Shown piece by piece: positions 6,725-12,836 of a DNA stretch of 47,848 nucleotides (within the stretch, counting starts at the first letter, position 1; every line of letters begins with the position of its first letter). The notes under the pieces were generated by a model, which was given only the letters and a program-made list of their open reading frames with translations, made no database searches and was not told the DNA's origin. Location of the stretch: positions 1-47,848 of IMG/VR virus record IMGVR_UViG_3300037557_000308. One strand, given 5' to 3'. Source of the DNA: a virus. The translations under genes and the position numbers were made by a program.

Positions 6725-7235
6725 CATTGACCGCATAAACCTTGAAGAGTTCTTTGGATGCGTAGCAGCAACCAATACAACTCAGATGAAGTCAAATGCC
6801 TTCAAGACTATCCGTACCTGGTTGCAGGAGAAGTCCTTCGCTAAATGGAGTGACGGTCAATTGCGATACGTAGGTGACTACAAAGACGGTATGGACTTTG
6901 AGTCTGATGAGCATGCCTATGAAATGAAAGGCAAACTCAAGATGTTCAATAAGAATGGCAGCACGACTGCTATTGACTTGAAGAATTTTCGTGGTGAAAG
7001 TAAGGTAGTAGATAAGACATTTGACTATATGATTCTTGTAGATACGAGGTCCATGAGTATTGCTATTACAGACTGGGACACCGTTGAAAAGCGTATTTAC
7101 TTCACTGAGAAGTCACCTGTTGCTAAGTTCAAACTAGAACCAGGAGAGTATACTATGCTTGCAGAGAACATCACACCTTCAGAGAAAACTATGTCATCCT
7201 CTGAAATTTTAGAAAACCTTCAACAGATCCTGTAA
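6717..7235 (+). CDS. Possible PD-(D/E)XK-type nuclease linked to Dam
   Basis: This 172-residue soluble protein starts at ATG 6717, overlapping the epimerase by eight bases, and its stop overlaps the Dam start (TAATG). It contains DEHAYEMKGK (residues 64-73), with E69-x-K71, and a second charged strand AIDLKNFRG (85-93). A hydrophobic strand follows (TFDYMILVDT, 101-110). A D/E-x-K strand next to another beta strand is typical of restriction-type nucleases, and adjacency to a DNA methylase suggests a restriction-modification-like pair. No family match can be confirmed by eye; it could instead be a nuclease relative without activity. Nuclease assignment is tentative. Confidence 0.5.
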   Translation: MFDIDRINLEEFFGCVAATNTTQMKSNAFKTIRTWLQEKSFAKWSDGQLRYVGDYKDGMDFESDEHAYEMKGKLKMFNKNGSTTAIDLKNFRGESKVVDKTFDYMILVDTRSMSIAITDWDTVEKRIYFTEKSPVAKFKLEPGEYTMLAENITPSEKTMSSSEILENLQQIL

Positions 7236-8068
7236 TGTACAAGTCATTCAAACTCAAGACACCTCTTCGCTATCCTGGTGGCAAATCACGTGCTGTAAAA
7301 AAAATCTACCCATATCTTCCTGACTTGTCTTTGTACACCACATATAAGGAGTGTTTCCTGGGTGGTGGTAGCATGGCAATCTGGGCGACCCAACAGTTTC
7401 CTAGTTTGAATGTTGAGGTTTGTGATCTGTATGAACCTCTTATCAATTTTTGGAAAGAACTTCAGAGAGATGGAAACCGTATGGTTCGGACTCTCACTAA
7501 AGCAAAGCAAGAGCATAATAATCCTGACACTGCACGGGTTCTCTGTGGTGAGTGTAAACTAATTATCAATGATAAGTCACGTTCTAACCATGACCGTGCT
7601 TGTGCTTTCTATGTTGTAAACAAGTGTTCCTTCAGTGGGTTGACTGAATCCTCTTCTTTCTCTAAGCAGGCGAGTAACCAGAACTTCAGTCAGAGTGGTA
7701 TTGATCGTTTGTCTCAGTTTTCTGAGTTGATTCAAAACTGGAAGATTAGTCATGCTTCCTATGAATCTCTTCTCGGTGATATGGACAATGCATTCGTCTA
7801 TCTTGATCCCCCGTATGACATCAAAGACAACCTATACGGTCGTAGAGGATCTATGCACAAGTCTTTTGATCATGATGATTTTGCTGCTCAATGTAATGTA
7901 GCACAACCTGCCTGCCTGATTAGTTACAACTCTGATCAAATGGTAGAAGATCGGTTTGGTGACCAGTGGAAAGCAGGTGAGTTTGATCTGACTTATACCA
8001 TGCGTTCTGTTGGTGATTATATGGAAAATCAAACACAACGAAAAGAACTGCTACTTATGAACTACTAG
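7235..8068 (+). CDS. dam: DNA adenine methyltransferase (Dam, D12 class)
   Basis: This 277-residue protein transfers a methyl group from S-adenosylmethionine to the N6 of adenine. It has the D12-class N-terminal LRYPGGKSRAV (11-21), the SAM-binding CFLGGGSMAIW (40-50), and the catalytic DPPY at 191-194 (VYLDPPYD). Length fits E. coli Dam (278) and T4 Dam (259), which methylate GATC; specificity here is inferred. GATC is common throughout the window, so the phage does not strongly avoid it. Methylation could protect against host restriction or against the adjacent nuclease-like protein. A 13-bp tandem repeat overlaps its 3' end. Confidence 0.93.
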   Translation: MYKSFKLKTPLRYPGGKSRAVKKIYPYLPDLSLYTTYKECFLGGGSMAIWATQQFPSLNVEVCDLYEPLINFWKELQRDGNRMVRTLTKAKQEHNNPDTARVLCGECKLIINDKSRSNHDRACAFYVVNKCSFSGLTESSSFSKQASNQNFSQSGIDRLSQFSELIQNWKISHASYESLLGDMDNAFVYLDPPYDIKDNLYGRRGSMHKSFDHDDFAAQCNVAQPACLISYNSDQMVEDRFGDQWKAGEFDLTYTMRSVGDYMENQTQRKELLLMNY

Positions 8069-8087
8069 ATAGTTCTACTAGATAGTA
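8062..8087 (+). repeat. 13-bp tandem direct repeat
   Basis: CTACTAGATAGTT (8062-8074) is followed directly by CTACTAGATAGTA (8075-8087), one mismatch. It spans the dam stop codon and the 36-base gap before the next gene. It may be a replication slip or a protein-binding site. Confidence 0.7.
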
Positions 8088-8104
8088 ACGTCTAATTCAA
8101 TACT

Positions 8105-8404
8105 ATGCTGTCAACTCAGTATCGATTGCGACTGGAAAACATTTGCAAGAAAATTGTAAACCATGAAGAGATTCCTTTAGCAGATATGATCTGGGCAAAC
8201 AAACTTGCCAAAGCAAATACAACAGCAAAGACTTGGTTGAACCGTGCTAGGAGGGAGGTTTTGAATCCGGATGACGGTTTTTTCAATGATCTAAATCTTG
8301 GATCTCCGGACCCGACCGAGCACAAGAAGAAGTTTGATGGTGCGGATGATATCCAAGATTGGTTTCATCAAGAACGATGTGATGATTGGAGACAAAGAGA
8401 TTGA
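8105..8404 (+). CDS. Hypothetical soluble protein (99 aa)
   Basis: This charged, mostly helical protein has no membrane segment. It contains YRLRLENICKKI near the start, a Lys/Ala/Asn-rich helix in the middle and a Trp/Asp-rich C-terminus (DDIQDWFHQERCDDW). The start is ATG 8105. The stop (8402-8404) overlaps the TTG start of the next gene. No family recognised. Confidence 0.65.
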   Translation: MLSTQYRLRLENICKKIVNHEEIPLADMIWANKLAKANTTAKTWLNRARREVLNPDDGFFNDLNLGSPDPTEHKKKFDGADDIQDWFHQERCDDWRQRD

Positions 8405-9741
8405 AACCTAGTGTATATCAACACTGGGATCCTCTAAAAGTATGTGCGGTTGGAAGATGCTTTCCTCCTGAGTACATGTCTAGAATTCAAAATGATAAGG
8501 TTCGTCCTGTCATGGAGAGGATCTGTCAGGAGACTTGTGAAGATCTAGATAAACTTGCTGACAAACTGGGGGAGTTTGGTGTCGAAGTACTCCGTACAGA
8601 CCTCTGTGATGACCCTGATGCCTATGTGGACGGCAGACAGAATGCACCTATCGGAAAAGGGCAGGTAACCTGCTACCCGCCCATGTTACCCCGTGACTAC
8701 ACGGCAATGATGGGTGATACTTTTTACATGCCTAGTCAAAAATTCGGTGACAAGATTGATATCCGTCACGTTTTTGATCAGTTGGTCAATGGAAAGTCTG
8801 AGGGTAATGGGTCTCGTGAGCGACTACTGGCAAAACTACTTGAAGATGCTTTAGAACCAGGCAAAAACTTGTCTACAAGTATGTCTTTGTTCAAATTTAG
8901 GACAAGAAAGAACTATCATACTAGTTCAAAAACCTTGATGGGTATTGATATAGAAAAAATGCGAGAGCAAATTACTCTTGCCGAGACGATGCAGATTGGA
9001 AATAGTCAAAGATACCCTTCTACAGGACAGTTTTACCCATTTTCTACTATAGAGCAGTGGTTGAAAACTAATAACGTTCCCATTGTTTATGATCAACACA
9101 TCAATACTGCCACTTCTATCCGCTGTGGTCGTGATTTGTACTTCAGTTTTTGTAATGTTATCAATAAAATCAACCAAAGTAGTTTTGACGATAAGTTGAG
9201 GGGTTTATTTCCCACTAATCGTATCAATTATTTGGCAAACACTGGACACAGTGACGGTTCTACCTGTGTTATCAAACCTGGATTAGTAGTTTCTCTAAAA
9301 GGAACTGAAGATTGTGAAAAATTGTTTCCTGGTTGGGATATTTGCTCTATCAGTGGGGAGTCCTGGGACAAGGTTGAAGGATTTCTCAAGATGAAGGAAA
9401 AGAATCGTGGCAAATACTTTGTTGCGGGTGAAGAAGACAATGATGATCTGATAGAATACATGAATGTCTGGTTGAATCACTGGCAACTGTACGTTGAGGA
9501 GTCTGTCTTCGACGTAAACATGCTTGTAATCGACGAGAACAACGTCATCTGTAACGGTTATAATGAGAAGGTGTTCGACGCCTTTGAACGTCATGGTGTG
9601 ACTCCTCACATCCTGAACCTTCGACACCGTTACTTCTGGGATGGTGGTCTGCACTGTGTCACATCTGACATTTCTCGTCAAGGTGAGTGCAAAGACTTCT
9701 TCCCAGACCGTGAAGACTATCAATCTAAAGTTATAGCATGA
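8401..9741 (+). CDS. Amidinotransferase / guanidine-modifying enzyme-like protein
   Basis: This protein belongs to the guanidine-modifying (GME) superfamily, which includes glycine amidinotransferase and arginine deiminase. The N-terminus (HWDPLKVCAVG) is typical. The C-terminal FWDGGLHCVTSDISRQG carries the GGxHC catalytic Cys (C419 of 446). Residues about 150-270 are an extra region compared with simple members. No in-frame ATG occurs until far downstream. TTG 8401 is chosen because GGAG (8388-8391) lies at a good distance and the codon overlaps the previous stop; TTG 8386 is the only alternative, since an in-frame stop lies at 8383. Such enzymes move amidino groups between Arg and amines. 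Substrate unknown; the next gene overlaps by four bases and may work with it. Confidence 0.78.
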   Translation: MKPSVYQHWDPLKVCAVGRCFPPEYMSRIQNDKVRPVMERICQETCEDLDKLADKLGEFGVEVLRTDLCDDPDAYVDGRQNAPIGKGQVTCYPPMLPRDYTAMMGDTFYMPSQKFGDKIDIRHVFDQLVNGKSEGNGSRERLLAKLLEDALEPGKNLSTSMSLFKFRTRKNYHTSSKTLMGIDIEKMREQITLAETMQIGNSQRYPSTGQFYPFSTIEQWLKTNNVPIVYDQHINTATSIRCGRDLYFSFCNVINKINQSSFDDKLRGLFPTNRINYLANTGHSDGSTCVIKPGLVVSLKGTEDCEKLFPGWDICSISGESWDKVEGFLKMKEKNRGKYFVAGEEDNDDLIEYMNVWLNHWQLYVEESVFDVNMLVIDENNVICNGYNEKVFDAFERHGVTPHILNLRHRYFWDGGLHCVTSDISRQGECKDFFPDREDYQSKVIA

Positions 9742-10181
9742 ATTCTACACTGACTAATTGGATCAAGATGCTCACCACTCCTAGTGAAGCGTTTGGTGGT
9801 ATGCCACCTTGTCCATTTGCAAAGGGTGCTTTCCTTCGTAAAAGAGTTGAAGTCATTGAGTATAAAGAGTTCCCTCAGATTGTGGGGTACATGGCAAAGG
9901 AGTGGACTAAAGAGGTAGTTATTTTTGTCATAGAGTGTGAGACTGCTGAGAAGGTAATGGAACTTGCAGAGAAATGTAATAAGATCTATCCAGAGTTTCT
10001 GTTCTTAGAAGAACATCCAGATTTGGTAGAGGTAGTTGATGGTCAACATTTGAATAGCGGTATGACTTTACTGTTGGTGCAGAAAAGAAAGGAGTTGGAG
10101 GATGCTAGAAAAGAGTTGAAATCAACAAATTACTATGATAAATGGACTACAGAATTGAAGCAAAGGATTTTCAATCGATAG
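9738..10181 (+). CDS. Hypothetical protein with CPFA motif
   Basis: This 147-residue soluble protein overlaps the amidinotransferase-like gene by ATGA, so the two are probably co-translated. An N-terminal GGMPPCPFAKGAF (20-32) is Cys/Pro-rich and looks like a conserved functional site. The rest is alpha/beta (VVIFVIECETAEKVMEL) ending in a Lys-rich helix. I do not recognise the family. The operon position suggests a partner in amidine or small-molecule metabolism, by context only. Confidence 0.6.
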   Translation: MNSTLTNWIKMLTTPSEAFGGMPPCPFAKGAFLRKRVEVIEYKEFPQIVGYMAKEWTKEVVIFVIECETAEKVMELAEKCNKIYPEFLFLEEHPDLVEVVDGQHLNSGMTLLLVQKRKELEDARKELKSTNYYDKWTTELKQRIFNR

Positions 10182-10214
10182 ATAATATGCTAGACTGTCA
10201 ATTTGGTGGAAGTT

Positions 10215-10367
10215 ATGGGAGAACAACCAACAGACCTCTGGGATGACATGGCAACTCTCAATAGTCTCTATGAAGAGTTATGTTGGGATGCCGAAGAGGT
10301 TATTGAGTTTGTTCCTGACTACAAAAACGACTGCATTATTATTCGCCGTAAAAACAAATGGACTTGA
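10215..10367 (+). CDS. AbrB-like microprotein upstream of gp62
   Basis: This 50-residue reading frame starts at ATG 10215, after TTTGGTGGAAG, and overlaps gp62 by ten bases. Its second half (WDAEEVIEFVP then IIIRRKNK) resembles the half of the small protein before gp44 (WKEGDVLEWIP then YYLRKQE). This resembles the strand-hairpin half of an AbrB/MazE domain, with a different N-terminus (MGEQPTDLWDD). The match is by eye and short. It may be a diverged copy associated with the clamp loader. Confidence 0.5.
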   Translation: MGEQPTDLWDDMATLNSLYEELCWDAEEVIEFVPDYKNDCIIIRRKNKWT

Positions 10368-10738
10368 AGGACTGGTTGAAGTCGATCAACGAAACTAAAA
10401 CCAATTTGATCGATGAAGATCCGTTGCTAGAGTCAAAATATCTACCATACATTGTCAACCGATGCATGTCTGGTCATATTGATTCATTGATGTATGCAAA
10501 TGAGATGAACATCAATAATCATCTAGATAAAAAGTTACAATATGACTTCTTTCTAAATAGTCTGAGATCTAAGAAGAGATTTTCTCCTTGGATGCGGAAA
10601 GAAGAGTTATCAAACCTCCAGACCGTCAAAAAATACTATGGGTATAGTGACGAAAAGGCAAGGCAAGTGCTTCCTCTACTATCTGATGAGCAACTAAACA
10701 TTATTCGACAACGATTTGACACTGGAGGATTGAAATGA
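10358..10738 (+). CDS. 62: Clamp loader small subunit gp62
   Basis: This 126-residue protein matches the short cyanophage form of T4 gp62 (T4: 187). Typical features are MDLKDWLKSIN at the start and a central CMSGHIDSLMYANEMN region. The segment LQYDFFLNSLRSKKRFSPW follows, then a C-terminal helix ending in IRQRFDTGG. One gp62 joins four gp44 in the clamp loader that opens gp45. It overlaps regA by four bases, the same gene order 62-regA as in T4. Confidence 0.92.
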   Translation: MDLKDWLKSINETKTNLIDEDPLLESKYLPYIVNRCMSGHIDSLMYANEMNINNHLDKKLQYDFFLNSLRSKKRFSPWMRKEELSNLQTVKKYYGYSDEKARQVLPLLSDEQLNIIRQRFDTGGLK

Positions 10739-11172
10739 ATGGTAGTGAACCGATTTACCAATGGTCGCCTGACAAAATGATTGAGGTGGTTCTACAAGAA
10801 CCAGACGACTTCCTCAAAGTACGTGAAACTCTTACTCGTATCGGTGTAGCGAGTCGTAAAGAAAAAAAATTATACCAGTCCTGTCATATTTTACATAAGC
10901 AGGGACGTTATTACATCGTACACTTCAAAGAACTGTTTGCTCTTGATGGAAAGAGAGCAAACTTGACTGTGAATGATGTTCAACGTCGTAATCGTATTGT
11001 AAAACTTTTAGTAGACTGGGGTCTTATCCAGATTTCTGAAGAAGGTTTGGATAAAATTGTTGATGTGTCTCCTTTGAATCAAATAAAAGTTATTGCCTTC
11101 AAAGAGAAACCAGATTGGTCTTTGGAAACGAAATACAACATTGGTAAGAAAAAAGTACCAACGGATACCTAA
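10735..11172 (+). CDS. regA: Translational repressor RegA
   Basis: This 145-residue protein matches T4 RegA (122), an RNA-binding protein that blocks translation of many early mRNAs at their initiation sites, including 44, 45 and 62 in T4. Family features are MIEVVLQEPDDFLKVRETL (14-32), ASRKEKKLYQSCHIL and HFKELFALDGKRANL. ATG 10735 overlaps gp62; ATG 10774 would give the usual MIEVVL start and is an alternative. The gene ends at a CTAAATA late motif. Binding to phage mRNAs cannot be shown from sequence. Confidence 0.94.
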   Translation: MNGSEPIYQWSPDKMIEVVLQEPDDFLKVRETLTRIGVASRKEKKLYQSCHILHKQGRYYIVHFKELFALDGKRANLTVNDVQRRNRIVKLLVDWGLIQISEEGLDKIVDVSPLNQIKVIAFKEKPDWSLETKYNIGKKKVPTDT

Positions 11173-11175
11173 ATA
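11169..11175 (+). promoter_or_regulatory. Late promoter motif CTAAATA at the regA stop
   Basis: CTAAATA overlaps the regA stop codon. The nearest gene downstream is Hsp20 at 11366, with two terminator-like hairpins in between. It may drive a short noncoding RNA or leaky Hsp20 expression, or be a chance match. Confidence 0.45.
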
Positions 11176-11226
11176 AATCGTCGCCTTTCGTGCGCGACAC
11201 GCTACATACGGAATATACGCTACGAG

Positions 11227-11253
11227 AAGGGGGGTAACCAACACCCCCTTTTT
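11227..11253 (+). terminator. Terminator after regA (first hairpin)
   Basis: AAGGGGGG pairs with CCCCCTT across a short loop and is followed by T's (11227-11253). It closes the gp62-regA unit. The region 11173-11365 otherwise holds no reading frame. Confidence 0.8.
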
Positions 11254-11279
11254 CATGCTTACTCTTATAAGTAGTATGT

Positions 11280-11310
11280 AAGGGGAGTGGAACCTACGGG
11301 TTCCCCTTTT
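11280..11310 (+). terminator. Second terminator-like hairpin before hsp20
   Basis: AAGGGGA pairs with TCCCCTT, with an inner AACC/GGTT stem, followed by TT. It lies 27 bases after the first hairpin. A third, smaller hairpin with a TTCG loop lies at about 11318-11335 in the hsp20 leader. Confidence 0.65.
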
Positions 11311-11365
11311 ACGCTAAAGGTTGCCTTCGGGGACCACACAATACGCTCTGCCTAACAGGAGAACA

Positions 11366-11797
11366 ATGTCTAACATCGAGAAGTATCGTGCAGCCAGTCT
11401 GCCGGACCTTATTGACCGTATCAATAAGAACGCCCTTGGATGGGATCAATCATTCAATCAGTTTTGGGAATCAAATACCTTTGGTGGTAACTATCCCCCA
11501 TACAATATCGTTCAACTAAGCAACCATGAGACTAGACTTGAGGTAGCACTCGCTGGATTCAAGAAAGATGAAGTCAAAGTCTTCACTGAGTTTGGTAAAC
11601 TAGTTGTAGAAGGATCTAAAGTAGAAAACGAAGAGGAAGAATATGTGCATCGTGGTCTAGGCACTAGGAAATTTACCCGTAAGTGGTCGGTTGCTGAGGA
11701 TGTCAAAATCAATACGGTGATTTTTGAGGATGGTTTGTTGGTAGTCAACCTTGGTAAGGTTGTTCCTGATCATCACACACGTAAAGATTACCTCTAA
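11366..11797 (+). CDS. hsp20: Small heat shock protein Hsp20
   Basis: This 143-residue protein carries an alpha-crystallin domain from about residue 42 (NIVQLSNHETRLEVALAGF). It includes the GKLVVEG strand and the DGLLVVNL strand (GxLxV-type) near the C-terminus. Small Hsp20 proteins form oligomers that hold unfolded proteins, and T4-like cyanophages commonly encode one, possibly for virion assembly or stress. ATG 11366 is chosen for the AGGAGA Shine-Dalgarno site at 11357-11362; an upstream in-frame start would run through the hairpin leader. A CTAAATA late motif overlaps its stop codon. Confidence 0.93.
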   Translation: MSNIEKYRAASLPDLIDRINKNALGWDQSFNQFWESNTFGGNYPPYNIVQLSNHETRLEVALAGFKKDEVKVFTEFGKLVVEGSKVENEEEEYVHRGLGTRKFTRKWSVAEDVKINTVIFEDGLLVVNLGKVVPDHHTRKDYL

Positions 11798-11800
11798 ATA
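11794..11800 (+). promoter_or_regulatory. Late promoter motif CTAAATA
   Basis: CTAAATA overlaps the hsp20 stop region, 24 bases before the GTG start at 11824. The spacing matches the other late promoter motifs in the window. Confidence 0.5.
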
Positions 11801-11823
11801 ATACTACGGTTAGTTGTCAGTAA

Positions 11824-12564
11824 GTGTACCGTAGAATTTTACATCATATTCATGCATCAGACTTGCGGGAGACCGCAGGTCTGAGTTTGCGTTTTAGAGA
11901 GGATCTGAATCCTAAATTTTGGTTTGGTAGTAAACTGAAACCAGAAGTGCGTAAAGCATTGATGAATTTTGCTAAAGCGTTTGCAGATTTTGTAGACTTG
12001 GATGATCGTGCCATCACTGATGTGTTGATGTTGGGTGGCAATGCAGGATATAACTACACTCAGTACAGTGATATTGATGTTCATTTAGTCATAGATCCTG
12101 ATATGATCCCAGACTGTGATCCCAATTTGATTTCAGACTATTATATGGACAAGAAGACTTTGTGGGAATTGACTCACGATGTCAAAGTCTATGGTGCTCC
12201 TGTAGAACCCTACATTGAACGTCCTGGTATCACCCGTAAGAAGAACCAGGGTGTGTATAGTGTTCTGAAGAACAAATGGTTGCAAGAACCTGAGAAGATG
12301 GAAGGTGAGATTGATGAATTTGAACTGACTAAGAAAACAAACAATCTCAAGAACAAGATCGATACTCTGATTCAGACTGAAAAACCTGAGGCACTCAGGG
12401 GTGTTGTTCATAAACTTAGGTCAGCACGTTCGTCATCGCTTGACAAGTTTGGCGAGTATGGATTTGAGAACCTGGTCTTCAAAGAACTAAGAAATTCTGG
12501 GTATATCGACAAGATCCGTAAGTCTATGGTAGAATTGAAAAACCGAAAGCTGTCGCTTCCATGA
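11824..12564 (+). CDS. Nucleotidyltransferase-like protein (pol-beta fold)
   Basis: This 246-residue protein has GGNAGYNYTQYSDIDVHLVID at about residues 71-91. It resembles the G[GS]...SDIDV active-site signature of the pol-beta nucleotidyltransferase superfamily, where the Asp pair binds metal. A basic, Lys-rich second half may bind RNA or DNA. Start GTG 11824 is used because an in-frame TAA lies directly before it. Its 3' end overlaps the Sm-like gene. Substrate unknown; it could modify a nucleic acid end or a protein. It may be late-expressed from CTAAATA at 11794. Confidence 0.65.
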   Translation: MYRRILHHIHASDLRETAGLSLRFREDLNPKFWFGSKLKPEVRKALMNFAKAFADFVDLDDRAITDVLMLGGNAGYNYTQYSDIDVHLVIDPDMIPDCDPNLISDYYMDKKTLWELTHDVKVYGAPVEPYIERPGITRKKNQGVYSVLKNKWLQEPEKMEGEIDEFELTKKTNNLKNKIDTLIQTEKPEALRGVVHKLRSARSSSLDKFGEYGFENLVFKELRNSGYIDKIRKSMVELKNRKLSLP

Positions 12565-12836
12565 TCCAAATTTTATTATTGAAGAACGATCTCGTTCTTA
12601 TCTCTAGGATTGAGGAGGTATCTACTGAACTCGGAGAACCCGACTGCAAACTGATCAACCCCTATAAGATGGTGTTGCATAATGACGGCACCGATAACGT
12701 CCAGTTTGAGACGTTTGAGTCTTGGCCTTCTTTTACTGATCAGAAGGAGTTGATGATCCACTCCGATAGTATCCTCACCCTAGTCGAACCTAATAAGTAT
12801 CAACTTGATAAGTACCAATCACTGACTGCTGAATGA
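12561..12836 (+). CDS. Sm-like RNA-binding protein (LSm fold)
   Basis: This 91-residue protein begins MIQILLLKNDLVLISRIEEV and continues GEPDCKLINPYKMVLH. The pattern of two strands followed by a conserved NPY/NPF loop matches an Sm-like protein of cyanophage origin whose structure I recall from the literature, related to Hfq/LSm ring proteins. Sm-like rings bind RNA and could affect mRNA stability or small-RNA pairing. It overlaps both the nucleotidyltransferase-like gene and DNA polymerase by four bases, so it is probably co-translated with gp43. Oligomerisation and RNA binding are inferred. Confidence 0.65.
   Translation: MIQILLLKNDLVLISRIEEVSTELGEPDCKLINPYKMVLHNDGTDNVQFETFESWPSFTDQKELMIHSDSILTLVEPNKYQLDKYQSLTAE

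Noticed and set aside
9295-9723. Minus-strand 142-residue frame opposite the amidinotransferase-like gene
   Set aside because: It is a shadow frame: no promoter, no Shine-Dalgarno site and no family features, while the plus strand shows clear motifs.
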